Below, piece by piece: positions 50,153-60,275 of a stretch of DNA of 64,000 nt; the first letter of the stretch is position 1; each line of letters opens with the position of its first letter. The translations under genes were made by a program, and so were the position numbers. The stretch is taken from positions 1 to 64,000 of the forward strand of contig CAKRHP010000002.1 of assembly GCA_934339135.1 (NCBI GenBank), written 5' to 3'. This stretch comes from an uncultured Lachnospiraceae bacterium. Its GTDB lineage: Bacteria > Bacillota > Clostridia > Lachnospirales > Lachnospiraceae. Under the pieces are notes generated by a model, which searched no databases, was not told the origin of the DNA, and was given only the letters and a program-made list of their open reading frames with translations.

Positions 50153-50866
50153 ATGGGTGAGAATAAAAAGGCAGTGCCAAGGCATGTGGCGATCATATTA
50201 GATGGAAACGGCAGATGGGCAAAGAAGCGTATGTTGCCAAGAAATGCCGGTCATGCGGCCGGCAGCAAAAACGTAGAAAAGATCTGTGAGGCAGCATGGA
50301 ATATGGGAATTGAATATGTGACCATGTATGCGTTTTCCACAGAAAACTGGTCAAGACCACAGGAGGAAGTAGATGCCTTGATGAAGCTTCTTCACAGTTA
50401 TCTGAAGGACTGTATCAAGACCAGCAAAAAGAACAATATGCAGGTGCGTGTGATCGGTGACATCAGCCGTCTGGAGCCGGATCTGCAGGCGAAGATCAAG
50501 GAGTTGGAGGAGGTTTCCGCAAGCAATACCGGACTTCATTTTCAGGTGGCATTAAATTATGGCAGCAGAGATGAGATACGCAGAGCTGTCCAAAATATGG
50601 TACAGGATGCAGAGGAAGGAAAGCTTCACAAGGAGGATGTCACAGAGGAGAAGATAGCAGACTATCTGGATACAAAGGATATCCCGGATCCGGATCTGAT
50701 GATCCGTACCAGCGGAGAGCAGAGACTTTCCAATTATTTATTGTGGCAGCTTGCTTATGCGGAGTTTTATTTTACGGACACCCTGTGGCCGGATTTCAAT
50801 AAAAAAGAGCTGGAAAAGGCGGTGGCATTTTATCAGTCGAGAGACAGAAGATTCGGAGGAATCTAG
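50153..50866 (+). CDS. uppS: undecaprenyl diphosphate synthase
   Basis: A 237-residue cis-prenyltransferase that builds the C55 lipid carrier for peptidoglycan and other wall polymers. Conserved blocks are ILDGNGRWAKKR (with the catalytic Asp), NAGHAAGS, and RTSGEQRLSNYLLWQLAYAE with FTDTLWPDF. The ATG at 50153 has AGGAG upstream; an in-frame ATG at 50060 would add 31 residues unlike the family and is rejected. CdsA follows. Confidence 0.96.
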   Translation: MGENKKAVPRHVAIILDGNGRWAKKRMLPRNAGHAAGSKNVEKICEAAWNMGIEYVTMYAFSTENWSRPQEEVDALMKLLHSYLKDCIKTSKKNNMQVRVIGDISRLEPDLQAKIKELEEVSASNTGLHFQVALNYGSRDEIRRAVQNMVQDAEEGKLHKEDVTEEKIADYLDTKDIPDPDLMIRTSGEQRLSNYLLWQLAYAEFYFTDTLWPDFNKKELEKAVAFYQSRDRRFGGI

Positions 50867-50893
50867 CATGATCGGAAAGGTGAGGTTTTTGTA

Positions 50894-51682
50894 ATGTTTT
50901 GGACAAGATTGGCAAGTGGGATCGTACTTGTGGCGATCACCATTGCGTTGATGGTAAACGGCGGATGGCCGTTATTCTGGGTTGTGACAGCGATTTCGCT
51001 GATCGGATTATTTGAACTTTATCGTGCGGCGGGACTTCAAAAGACACCTCCTGCGGTGATCGGATATATATCAAGTATCATTCTTGATATTCTCATATTA
51101 GATAATTATTATGAATATTTAATATTATGGCTGATCCTTACGTTGATGGTCATGATGGCATGTTATGTGATCGCATATCCGAAGTACCATTCGGATCAGA
51201 TGACATTGTTGTTTTTCGGACTTGTTTATGTAACTCTGATGATGTCATTTCTCTTTAAGGTGCGTTATCTGGAGGGTGGTATTCTGACGGTATGGCTGAT
51301 CTTTGTGGCTTCCTGGGGCTCCGATACCTGTGCGTACTGTGCCGGAAAGCTGTTTGGAAAGCATAAGCTGCCATCTAAGCTGAGCCCGAATAAGACCATC
51401 GAGGGGTGTCTGGGAGGCATTATCGGTGCGGCATTGATCGGTTTCCTGTTTGCACTGGCATTTTATCGTCAGGAGACAGAGTATTGGTGGCAGTTTGCCC
51501 TGATCGGGGGTGTTGGTTCTGTGATCTCCCAGATTGGAGATCTGACCGCTTCTGCAATCAAGCGTAATTATGATATTAAGGATTATGGAAAACTGATTCC
51601 GGGTCATGGCGGCATTCTGGACCGATTTGACAGTATTATATTTACGGCACCTTTAGTTTATCTGCTGGCGATCATGCTATAG
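50894..51682 (+). CDS. cdsA: phosphatidate cytidylyltransferase
   Basis: A 262-residue membrane enzyme with about seven or eight helices that makes CDP-diacylglycerol from phosphatidate and CTP, the precursor of phospholipids. The family signature near the C-terminus is KRNYDIKDYGKLIPGHGGIL followed by DRFDS. It lies between uppS and dxr as in many bacteria. Confidence 0.96.
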   Translation: MFWTRLASGIVLVAITIALMVNGGWPLFWVVTAISLIGLFELYRAAGLQKTPPAVIGYISSIILDILILDNYYEYLILWLILTLMVMMACYVIAYPKYHSDQMTLLFFGLVYVTLMMSFLFKVRYLEGGILTVWLIFVASWGSDTCAYCAGKLFGKHKLPSKLSPNKTIEGCLGGIIGAALIGFLFALAFYRQETEYWWQFALIGGVGSVISQIGDLTASAIKRNYDIKDYGKLIPGHGGILDRFDSIIFTAPLVYLLAIML

Positions 51683-51767
51683 ATAGTTAAAACGAGATCA
51701 GAGGGATTAGAAATTAAACTTATTTATATAGTGAGATATGGGAATTATTTACAATGGGAGGATCCAA

Positions 51768-52913
51768 GTGAGACATTTAGCAATTTTGGGCTCTACAGGT
51801 TCCATTGGCACACAGACGCTGGAGGTTGTAGAAAATAACGAGGATATGAAGGTGGTGGCACTGGCTGCCGGAAGCAACATTGATCTGGTGGAGCAGCAGA
51901 TCCGTAAGTTCCATCCGGAGGTGGTCTGTATCTACCGGGAGGAAAAGGCAAGAGAGCTGGCGCGCAGAGTAGCCGATGAGAATGTTTCTGTTCTTTATGG
52001 TATGGATGGACTGATCGCCTGTGCGACTGTGTCATCGGCAGATGTAGTGGTAGCGGCTGTGGTAGGCATGATCGGAATCCGTCCGGTGATCGAAGCCATC
52101 AAAAACGGCAAGGATATTGCCTTTGCCAATAAAGAGACTCTGGTTACGGCAGGTCATATTATTATGCCATTGATCAAGGAACATCAGGTGCTTCTGACAC
52201 CGGTGGACAGTGAGCATGCGGCAATCTTTCAGTGCCTGAACGGAGAGCATCACGGGGAGATCAGCAAGATCCTGCTGACCGCATCCGGCGGACCGTTTCG
52301 CGGAAAAAAGCGGGAGGAGCTTGCAAACGTAACGGTGGAGGATGCGTTGAAGCATCCGAACTGGTCTATGGGCCGCAAGATCACGATTGATTCCTCAACC
52401 ATGGTCAACAAGGGACTGGAGGTTATGGAGGCCCGCTGGCTGTTTGATGTGGATTATGATCATATTCAGGTGGTGATCCAGCCGCAGAGTGTGATCCACT
52501 CTATGGTAGAGTTTGTGGATGGAGCTGTCATGGCACAGCTTGGGACACCGGATATGAAGCTTCCGATCCAGTATGCGCTGACTTATCCTCAGAGAAGAAA
52601 TCTGCCGGGAGAGCGTCTTGACTTTTCCAGGCTTACAGATATTACCTTTGAAAAACCGGATCCGGAAACCTTCCGTGGTCTTGCACTGGCATATGAGGCA
52701 GGACGACAGGGAGGCAGCATGCCGACGGTTTTTAATGCAGCCAATGAAAAGGCGGTGGCAATGTTCCTTGATCGAAAGATCGGTTATTTGGATATCCCAA
52801 GGATCATTGAGAAATGCATGAATGATCATCATAAGATATCAAGTCCGTCGCTGGAGGAGATCCTTGCAGTGGAAGCGGAAGTTTATGCAAAAATCGATGA
52901 GACAAATGCGTGA
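51768..52913 (+). CDS. dxr: 1-deoxy-D-xylulose 5-phosphate reductoisomerase
   Basis: A 381-residue enzyme of the MEP isoprenoid pathway, converting DXP to MEP with NADPH. The NADPH-binding GSTGSIGTQTLEV is at the N-terminus; the metal and substrate regions include VDSEHAAIFQCL and SSTMVNKGLEVMEA. The start is GTG at 51768, with GGGAGG 6 bases upstream, giving the usual family N-terminus. An in-frame ATG at 51738 would place that site inside the gene. IspG of the same pathway lies two genes downstream. Confidence 0.97.
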   Translation: MRHLAILGSTGSIGTQTLEVVENNEDMKVVALAAGSNIDLVEQQIRKFHPEVVCIYREEKARELARRVADENVSVLYGMDGLIACATVSSADVVVAAVVGMIGIRPVIEAIKNGKDIAFANKETLVTAGHIIMPLIKEHQVLLTPVDSEHAAIFQCLNGEHHGEISKILLTASGGPFRGKKREELANVTVEDALKHPNWSMGRKITIDSSTMVNKGLEVMEARWLFDVDYDHIQVVIQPQSVIHSMVEFVDGAVMAQLGTPDMKLPIQYALTYPQRRNLPGERLDFSRLTDITFEKPDPETFRGLALAYEAGRQGGSMPTVFNAANEKAVAMFLDRKIGYLDIPRIIEKCMNDHHKISSPSLEEILAVEAEVYAKIDETNA

Positions 52914-53000
52914 AGGCAAAACAACGAGTGGAAAGGCTCATATGATGCGTAGAAGTAATATGCAAATAAAGAGAAGAGAGAAGAAAGGCTGGTTATTGGA

Positions 53001-54353
53001 ATGAATATTGTTGCGGCATTATTAATATTTACCGTTATCGTGGTGGTTCACGAGTTCGGTCATTTTCTGCTGGCAAAGAAAAACGGAGTGGAGGTCACCG
53101 AGTTTTCTGTGGGAATGGGACCGAGGATCATTACGTTTTGTAAGACGAAGAAAGGCATGACCTGTAAGCTGTTTTGCAGCCAGAAGATGTTTGAGGACAG
53201 AGAAGATTGGGCTCATATCACGAAATATTCCTGGAAGCTGTTTCCGATTGGCGGATCCTGCGCTATGGTAGGAGAGGATACGGAGGATGAATCCGAGGGT
53301 TCTTTCAACAGCAAAGGCGTATGGGCAAGATTTTCCGTGATCTTTGCCGGACCGTTTTTTAACTTTATCCTGGCATTTGTATTTTCCATCATTATTCTGG
53401 GCAATGCCGGAATTGACATGCCGGAGGTAGTACAGGTGCTGCCGGGACAGCCGGGAGAGGCGGCCGGAGTACAGGAAGGAGATATGGTTAAAAGTATCAA
53501 TGGTCATAAGATTTCCATTGGCAGGGAGATCAGCACTTATCTACAGCTTCATCCACTGACAGGAGACAAAGTAAAAGTTAAGGTGGAGCGGGATGGGAAG
53601 GATAAGATTCTTTCCATTGATCCGGATTACAAGACATATTTGTTTGGTTTTGGTTATGCATCTGATGAAAAGTCGAAGGCAGAGATTTCCAGTGTCACAG
53701 ATGACGGAGCTTTCAAAAAAGCCGGCATTAAGGCAAAGGATGTGATCCTGGAGGTCAATGGAACAAAGATATCTAACAGTGGCGAACTGAGCCGTGTGAT
53801 GGAGGAAAATAAAACAGGTAAGGCTGTGACGTTTCTGGTAGATCGAAAGGGAACCGAAAAAACATTCAAGGTGACACCGGAGCCGTACGAGGGACAGACA
53901 CTGGGATTTGCAGCCTCAAAGAATGAGAGAAAGGGACCGGCCGCTGTGCTGAAATACAGCGTGATCGAAGTAAAATACTGGATTGAGACAACGGTCGCAA
54001 GTCTGGGACAGCTTGTGCGGGGAAAGGTATCCCGCAACGATGTATCCGGCGTGGTTGGTATCGTGGATGCCGTAGGCGGTGTGATCGATCAGAGCGTAGA
54101 GTACGGTGTGAAGGCTGTTATCATTAATATGCTTTATATGTCTGTACTTCTAAGCGCAAACCTCGGTGTTATGAACCTTCTGCCATTACCGGCACTGGAT
54201 GGTGGAAGACTTGTATTTATTCTGATCGAGGCCGTGCGTGGAAAGCCGGTAGACCGGGAGAAGGAAGGATTTGTTCATATTATTGGTTTCTTCCTGCTGA
54301 TGATCCTGATGGTACTGATCATGTTTAACGATATTTGGAAGATTATTCATTAA
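53001..54353 (+). CDS. rseP: site-2 intramembrane protease RseP
   Basis: A 450-residue zinc metalloprotease with four membrane helices, cleaving regulator or signal-peptide remnants within the membrane. HEFGH (17-21) lies in the first helix; the partner Asp is in LPLPALDGGRLVF near the C-terminus. Two PDZ-like domains follow the second helix (about 145-215 and 225-300). Residues 50-75 hold a Cys-containing insert (FCKTKKGMTCKLFCSQK), which is longer than in most relatives. A 20-codon ORF upstream (52942-53004) overlaps the start as ATGA but has little support. Confidence 0.95.
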   Translation: MNIVAALLIFTVIVVVHEFGHFLLAKKNGVEVTEFSVGMGPRIITFCKTKKGMTCKLFCSQKMFEDREDWAHITKYSWKLFPIGGSCAMVGEDTEDESEGSFNSKGVWARFSVIFAGPFFNFILAFVFSIIILGNAGIDMPEVVQVLPGQPGEAAGVQEGDMVKSINGHKISIGREISTYLQLHPLTGDKVKVKVERDGKDKILSIDPDYKTYLFGFGYASDEKSKAEISSVTDDGAFKKAGIKAKDVILEVNGTKISNSGELSRVMEENKTGKAVTFLVDRKGTEKTFKVTPEPYEGQTLGFAASKNERKGPAAVLKYSVIEVKYWIETTVASLGQLVRGKVSRNDVSGVVGIVDAVGGVIDQSVEYGVKAVIINMLYMSVLLSANLGVMNLLPLPALDGGRLVFILIEAVRGKPVDREKEGFVHIIGFFLLMILMVLIMFNDIWKIIH

Positions 54354-54373
54354 TAGGGAAAGGTGTGGTAAAA

Positions 54374-55441
54374 ATGTACAGAGATAATACAAAGGTAGTT
54401 CATATTGGAGACGTAGCCATCGGTGGAGGAAATCCGGTGGCGATCCAGTCCATGACTAATACAAAGACAGAGGATGTCGCAGCAACGGTAGCCCAGATTC
54501 ACAGCTTGGAGGATCTGGGCTGTGATATCATACGGTGTGCCGTGCCAACCATGGAAGCGGCAGAAGCACTGGAGCAGATCAAGAAGCAGATTCGTATTCC
54601 TCTGGTGGCGGATATTCATTTTGACTACAGACTGGCGATCGCAGCTATGGAACATGGAGCAGACAAGATCCGTATCAATCCGGGAAATATCGGGGACAAC
54701 GATCGTGTCCGTGCGGTGGTAGACGTGGCGAAGGAGCGGAATATTCCGATCCGCGTGGGTGTCAACAGTGGGTCTCTGGAAAAGGAGTACATACAGGAGT
54801 ATGGCGGTGTGACCGCAGAGGGAATCGTGCGGAGTGCTCTCGGCAAGGTGAAGCTGATCGAGGATATGGGATATGACAATCTGGTGATCAGCATCAAGTC
54901 TTCGGATGTATTAATGTGTATCAAGGCGCATGAACTGATCGCACAGAAGACAAATTATCCTCTTCATGTGGGTATTACCGAGTCAGGAACCGTTCTGTCC
55001 GGCAATATCAAGTCTGCCATTGGTCTGGGAAATATTCTGTATCAGGGCATTGGCGATACCATCCGTGTTTCTCTGACAGGAGATCCGCGGGAGGAGATCC
55101 GTTCGGCACGTCTGATCCTGCGTACCCTTGGACTGCGTAAGGGAGGTGTGACGGTAGTATCCTGTCCGACCTGTGGAAGAACTCAGATCGATCTGATCGG
55201 ATTGGCAGGAAAGGTAGAGGATATGGTCCGTGACATGGATCTGGATGTAAAGGTCGCAGTGATGGGATGCGTTGTAAACGGTCCCGGAGAGGCGAGAGAA
55301 GCAGATATCGGAATTGCCGGAGGCAAGGGAGAGGGGCTTCTGATCAAAAAGGGAGAGGTTGTGAAGAAGCTTCCCGAGGATCAGCTTTTAAATGCACTCC
55401 ATGAAGAATTGATCCGGATGCAGAAAGCAAAAGAAAAATAA
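54374..55441 (+). CDS. ispG: 4-hydroxy-3-methylbut-2-enyl diphosphate synthase
   Basis: A 355-residue 4Fe-4S enzyme of the MEP pathway, forming HMBPP. An N-terminal TIM barrel is followed by the cluster domain with SCPTCGRTQ and GCVVNGPGEA supplying three Cys and a Glu. The ATG at 54374 gives the family N-terminus (MYRDNTKVVHIGDVAIGGGN); an earlier ATG at 54335 lies inside rseP. AAAGG precedes the start. Confidence 0.97.
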   Translation: MYRDNTKVVHIGDVAIGGGNPVAIQSMTNTKTEDVAATVAQIHSLEDLGCDIIRCAVPTMEAAEALEQIKKQIRIPLVADIHFDYRLAIAAMEHGADKIRINPGNIGDNDRVRAVVDVAKERNIPIRVGVNSGSLEKEYIQEYGGVTAEGIVRSALGKVKLIEDMGYDNLVISIKSSDVLMCIKAHELIAQKTNYPLHVGITESGTVLSGNIKSAIGLGNILYQGIGDTIRVSLTGDPREEIRSARLILRTLGLRKGGVTVVSCPTCGRTQIDLIGLAGKVEDMVRDMDLDVKVAVMGCVVNGPGEAREADIGIAGGKGEGLLIKKGEVVKKLPEDQLLNALHEELIRMQKAKEK

Positions 55442-55505
55442 TACCGTTTTGCCACAGGACAGGCGGTATTGTGGTGAAAGATAGATCGGTATGAGGTGAT
55501 AAGGA

Positions 55506-58500
55506 ATGGAACAGACATTATTGGATACTTTTGAAGGGATGAAAATGACAGACCGTCAGAAGAATCTCTTTGCAGATGTCATGGTTGACCGGATACAGTT
55601 GTATCGCAATAAAAAGCTTATGTGTGTGAATCTAAAGAGCAGCCATATTATCCCTTATCGAGAGATCCGTCTGGTGCGTCATAATCTGGAGGCAGTCATG
55701 GGTCCGGTGGGATTTTCTGTCAGAGTCGATGACAGCTACGATCTGTCCCGGCAGTATCGTCCGGAGGATTTTTGGAAGGAATATCAGGACAGCATCATGG
55801 AAATTCTGAAAGAGGACAATATTCTGGACTTTAATATCCTTTACAGAGGTCAGACAGAAATGAACGGGACGATGCTGACCATAAGCTGTGAGGATGATTC
55901 CATGTACCGGGCAAGACAGGACAAGCTCGTGACGAAGCTGAAGGAAATTTTTGCGTATAAAGCAGGGTTTGATATTGATGTAGAGATCAATTATACGCAG
56001 GCATCTTCTCTGGAGGCTCCTTCTCAGGAATATGAATATGTGCATCTGGTACGTCGTCCGTCACCAAAGACTACAGCTGTGTCTGATGAAAAAAGAACGT
56101 CCGAAGTACCGGAGCATAACAGCGAGGTGCCGTGGGATGGTGGAGCAGCTGTGGACGGACAGACAAAGAAGACAGACACCGGCAGAGCCGATGAGGAGGC
56201 AGCAGCGGCTGCGGCTGCCAGTGCGGCAATGCAGGCGGGACAGGACAGTGTACCCCAAAAGGCGGCTGCAGAAAAAAGCGGCGGCTCCAAGAGTAACGGA
56301 AAAAGCGGAGCAGGTAATGGCGGCGGCTACGGAAACGGTGGCAGTTATGGAAATGGCAGCTATGGCGGCCGGGGCAGCTGGAAGAAAAAGGGGGGCTACC
56401 GCGGTAACATTGATGAGGAATGTTTTTATGGCAGAAACTGTGAGGGAGAACATATCAAGATCGAGGATATTCAGGGCGAAATGGATGAGGTCGTGATCGA
56501 GGGAATGATCCTGGATGTGGAACCCAAGGAGCTTCGAAGCGGAAAGATCCTTTTGACATTTGGTGTCACTGACTTCACGGATAGTATTTCCGTTAAGATT
56601 TTTATGCAGCCGGAGCAGTATGCAGAGCTGGAGGACAGCGGAAAGATAAAGAAAAATGAATTTGTGATCGTAAAAGGAATGCCTCTCATGGACAAATTCA
56701 GTCATGAGATTGGGATCAGTTCAGTCCGTGGAATGAAGCCGGGACATGATACCAGAGTATCTCGGATGGATCACTATGAGGGTAGAAAGCGTGTGGAGCT
56801 TCATGCCCATACACAGATGAGCGAGATGGACTCGGTTATGGATGTTAAGGCATACGTGAAAACTGCTCTGAAGTGGGGACATAAGGCGATCGCTATCACA
56901 GATCATGGTGTGGTGCAGTCCTTCCCGGATGCAGATCATGCCTTAAAGCCGGATGATGATCTGAAGCTGATCTATGGTGTGGAGGCATATCTGGTGGATG
57001 ATCTGATCCAGACAGTGGAAAATGACAGAGGGCAGGATTTAAGTGCGCCATTTGTGGTTTTTGATCTGGAGACCACAGGTATCGGAGCAAAGAATAATGA
57101 GATCATTGAGATTGGTGCGGTCAAGGTCGTGGATCAAGCTATTGTGGACCGTTACAGCGTGTTTGTGGATCCCCGGAGACCGATCCCGTATAAGATCGAG
57201 CAGCTGACCGGGATCAATGACAGTATGGTGCAGGGGGCAAAGCTGATCACAGAGATCCTGCCGGAATTTCTGGCGTTTTGTCAGGGCTGTGTCATGGTGG
57301 CTCACAATGCATCCTTTGATATGGGCTTTATCCATCAGAAGGCAAAGGATCAGGGGTTGGATTCCGACTTTACTGTGGTGGATACGGTATCCATGTCAAG
57401 GGCACTGTTACCTCATCTTGGCAAGCATACGCTGGATCATGTGGCAAAGGAGTTAGGCGTTTCGCTGGAAAACCATCACCGCGCCGTGGAGGATGCGGAG
57501 GCAACTGCAGAGATTTTCCTGCGCCTTTGTAAGCGACTGGAGGAGAAGGGCATTACAACCCTGACGCAGCTCAATGAGTTTGGCAGACCGACAGAAGAGG
57601 TGATCCGGAAGCTTCCTTCTTATCATGCGATCATTCTGGCAAAGAATGAGATCGGCCGTGTCAATCTGTACCGTCTCGTTTCCGAGTCTCATTTGAAGTA
57701 TTTTAACCGGCGGCCAAAGCTGCCAAAGAGTCTGTATCTAAAGTATAAAGAGGGATTGATCATGGGCTCCGCCTGTGAGGCGGGAGAACTGTACCGTGGA
57801 ATTCTGGAGGGCAAGACGGACGAGGAGATCGACCGCCTGGTGCGGTTCTATGATTATCTGGAGATCCAGCCTTTGGGCAACGATGCGTTTATGATCCGGG
57901 AAAATGATAAATATCCGCAGATACAGGATGAGAATGATCTCATGGAGATCAACCGCCGGATCGTGGCATTGGGAGAAGAGTATCACAAGCCGGTTGTGGC
58001 AACCTGTGACGTGCATTTCCTGAATCCGGAGGATGAGGTATACCGTCGGATTATTATGGCGGGCAAGGGCTTTTCAGATGCGGATCAACAGGCACCGCTT
58101 TTTTACCGAACCACCGAGGAGATGCTGTCCGAGTTTCAGTATCTTGGTGCCGCAAAGGCAGAGGAGGTTGTGATCACCAATACGAACCTGATCGCTGATA
58201 TGATCGATTATATCCATCCGTGCAGTCCGAGAAAATGCCCGCCGGAGATTGAAAACTCCGATCAGGATCTGCGAGATATCTGTTACAATAAAGCACATTC
58301 CATGTATGGAGAGAACCTGCCGGAGATCGTAACGGAGCGTCTGGAGCGTGAATTAAACTCCATTATCAGCAATGGATACGCCGTAATGTATATTATTGCC
58401 CAGAAACTTGTGTGGAAGTCTGTGGAGGACGGATACCTGGTAGGTTCCCGTGGATCGGTTGGATCTTCCTTTGTTGCCACCATGGCGGGGATCAGTGAGA

Positions 58501-60149
58501 TCAATCCACTGCCGGCACATTATTATTGCGGGAAATGTCATTATTATGATTTTGATTCCGATGAGGTGAGGGCTTATGCCGGTTCCTCTGCCTGTGATAT
58601 GCCGGACAAGAAATGCCCGGTCTGCGGAGAAATGCTGCTCAAGGATGGTCATGATATTCCATTTGAGACATTCCTGGGCTTTAAGGGAAACAAAGAGCCG
58701 GATATCGACTTGAACTTTTCCAGTGAATATCAGAGTAATGCACATGATTACACAGAGGTTATCTTCGGTGCCGGTCAGACCTTCCGTGCAGGAACGGTTG
58801 GTACTCTGGCAGAAAAAACGGCATTTGGATATGTAAAGAAATATTATGAAGAGCATGGCGAGTCGAAGCGTACGGCAGAGATCGAGCGTATTGCCGGCGG
58901 GTGTGTCGGTGTGCGCCGTTCAACCGGCCAGCATCCCGGCGGTATCGTTGTTCTTCCGGTGGGAGAGGAAATCTATACCTTTACGCCGGTGCAGCATCCT
59001 GCCAATGATATGAAAACAAGAACGATCACGACCCACTTCGATTACCATAAGATTGATTCCAACCTTTTGAAGCTGGATATTCTGGGGCATCAGGATCCCA
59101 CCATGATACGAATGTTGGAGGATCTGACGGACGTGGATGCGGCTGCGATCCGCATGGATGATCAGGATGTGTTATCTCTGTTTGAATCACCACGGGCTCT
59201 GGGAATCAAGCCGGAGGATATTGGCGGCTGTAAGCTGGGAAGTCTGGGGCTTCCGGAGCTTGGTACCCATTTCGTTATGAATATGCTGGAGCAGACCAAA
59301 CCAAAGAGCTTTTCGGATCTGGTCCGTATCTCTGGTCTGTCCCATGGAACCAATGTATGGCAGGACAATGCAGAATACTTCATCTCCCAGGGGTATTGTA
59401 CTCTGTCTACGGCAATCTGTACCCGTGATGATATTATGACGTATCTGATCCGTATGGGAGTGGAGAATGAACGTTCCTTCAAGATCATGGAGAGTGTCCG
59501 TAAGGGAAAAGGCTTAGATGACAGCATGATCGCAGATATGAAGGCATGTGATGTGCCAGACTGGTATATTGAGTCCTGCCAGCGGATCAAATACATGTTC
59601 CCGAAAGCCCATGCGGCGGCTTATATTATGATGGCTATGCGGGTGGCATGGTTTAAGGTACACAGGCCTCTTGCCTATTATGCGGCATATTTCAGTATCC
59701 GTGCTACAGCCTTTAACTATGAGATGATGTGTCTTGGAAAGGAACGGTTGGAATACCATATGGCAAACTACAATAAACGTATGGAGAGCCAGGATCCGAA
59801 GCAGAAGCTGTCGGATAAAGAGAACTCCACGTTGGAGGATATGAAGATCGTACAGGAGATGTATGCCCGCGGATTTGAGTTTGTCAAGATCGATCTGTAC
59901 AAGTCAAAGGCGACCCGTTTCCAGATTGTTGATGGAAAGCTGATGCCGTCTTTTTCGTCAATTGACGGACTTGGCAATGTGGCAGCGGAGATGATCGAGG
60001 CAGAGGCGCAGAAGGGGAAATTCCTGTCAAGAGAGGATTTTAAGAACCGCTGTAAAGTCAGTGCTACCACAGTGGATACTATGGCAGAGCTGGGACTTCT
60101 GGGGGATATGCCACATACAAATCAGATGTCATTGCTGGATTTTATCTAA
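55506..60149 (+). CDS. polC: DNA polymerase III PolC
   Basis: A 1547-residue replicative polymerase of the Gram-positive PolC type. In order: N-terminal domain (about 1-175), Gly/Ala-rich linker (about 195-305), OB fold, PHP domain with HAH at 433-435, DnaQ-like proofreading exonuclease with DLETTG from Asp520, rest of PHP, then the polymerase with GSRGSVGSSF, a four-Cys zinc cluster (CGKCHYYD, CPVCGE) and PDIDLNFSSEYQ. It is about 110 residues longer than B. subtilis PolC, owing largely to the linker. A bidirectional terminator follows. Confidence 0.97.
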   Translation: MEQTLLDTFEGMKMTDRQKNLFADVMVDRIQLYRNKKLMCVNLKSSHIIPYREIRLVRHNLEAVMGPVGFSVRVDDSYDLSRQYRPEDFWKEYQDSIMEILKEDNILDFNILYRGQTEMNGTMLTISCEDDSMYRARQDKLVTKLKEIFAYKAGFDIDVEINYTQASSLEAPSQEYEYVHLVRRPSPKTTAVSDEKRTSEVPEHNSEVPWDGGAAVDGQTKKTDTGRADEEAAAAAAASAAMQAGQDSVPQKAAAEKSGGSKSNGKSGAGNGGGYGNGGSYGNGSYGGRGSWKKKGGYRGNIDEECFYGRNCEGEHIKIEDIQGEMDEVVIEGMILDVEPKELRSGKILLTFGVTDFTDSISVKIFMQPEQYAELEDSGKIKKNEFVIVKGMPLMDKFSHEIGISSVRGMKPGHDTRVSRMDHYEGRKRVELHAHTQMSEMDSVMDVKAYVKTALKWGHKAIAITDHGVVQSFPDADHALKPDDDLKLIYGVEAYLVDDLIQTVENDRGQDLSAPFVVFDLETTGIGAKNNEIIEIGAVKVVDQAIVDRYSVFVDPRRPIPYKIEQLTGINDSMVQGAKLITEILPEFLAFCQGCVMVAHNASFDMGFIHQKAKDQGLDSDFTVVDTVSMSRALLPHLGKHTLDHVAKELGVSLENHHRAVEDAEATAEIFLRLCKRLEEKGITTLTQLNEFGRPTEEVIRKLPSYHAIILAKNEIGRVNLYRLVSESHLKYFNRRPKLPKSLYLKYKEGLIMGSACEAGELYRGILEGKTDEEIDRLVRFYDYLEIQPLGNDAFMIRENDKYPQIQDENDLMEINRRIVALGEEYHKPVVATCDVHFLNPEDEVYRRIIMAGKGFSDADQQAPLFYRTTEEMLSEFQYLGAAKAEEVVITNTNLIADMIDYIHPCSPRKCPPEIENSDQDLRDICYNKAHSMYGENLPEIVTERLERELNSIISNGYAVMYIIAQKLVWKSVEDGYLVGSRGSVGSSFVATMAGISEINPLPAHYYCGKCHYYDFDSDEVRAYAGSSACDMPDKKCPVCGEMLLKDGHDIPFETFLGFKGNKEPDIDLNFSSEYQSNAHDYTEVIFGAGQTFRAGTVGTLAEKTAFGYVKKYYEEHGESKRTAEIERIAGGCVGVRRSTGQHPGGIVVLPVGEEIYTFTPVQHPANDMKTRTITTHFDYHKIDSNLLKLDILGHQDPTMIRMLEDLTDVDAAAIRMDDQDVLSLFESPRALGIKPEDIGGCKLGSLGLPELGTHFVMNMLEQTKPKSFSDLVRISGLSHGTNVWQDNAEYFISQGYCTLSTAICTRDDIMTYLIRMGVENERSFKIMESVRKGKGLDDSMIADMKACDVPDWYIESCQRIKYMFPKAHAAAYIMMAMRVAWFKVHRPLAYYAAYFSIRATAFNYEMMCLGKERLEYHMANYNKRMESQDPKQKLSDKENSTLEDMKIVQEMYARGFEFVKIDLYKSKATRFQIVDGKLMPSFSSIDGLGNVAAEMIEAEAQKGKFLSREDFKNRCKVSATTVDTMAELGLLGDMPHTNQMSLLDFI

Positions 60150-60153
60150 ATAA

Positions 60154-60195
60154 TGAATCCTAAAGGGTTCATATTAGGAGTTTCTTCGAAACTCC
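60154..60195. repeat. double-palindrome intergenic element
   Basis: Two hairpins side by side: TGAATCC / GGGTTCA with TAAA loop, and GGAGTTTC / GAAACTCC with TTC loop. The second is a perfect 8-bp palindrome. It lies just after polC, before the terminator. The compact form is typical of dispersed REP-like elements, but copy number cannot be known from one window. Confidence 0.5.
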
Positions 60196-60211
60196 GCTAT
60201 GCGACAAATTT

Positions 60212-60248
60212 AAAAAGGATGGTTACACGATTGTGTTTCCATCCTTTT
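60212..60248. terminator. bidirectional terminator between polC and ppk
   Basis: AAAAGGATGG pairs with CCATCCTTTT and an inner ACAC/GTGT stem. The ends give T-rich tails on both strands, so it serves the convergent polC and ppk genes. Confidence 0.85.
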
Positions 60249-60275
60249 GACGTTTTCGTATTATTTTTTATAATA

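Noticed and set aside
52942..53004. 20-codon ORF upstream of rseP
   Set aside because: It overlaps the rseP start as ATGA but has a weak ribosome binding site and a short, basic, low-information product.
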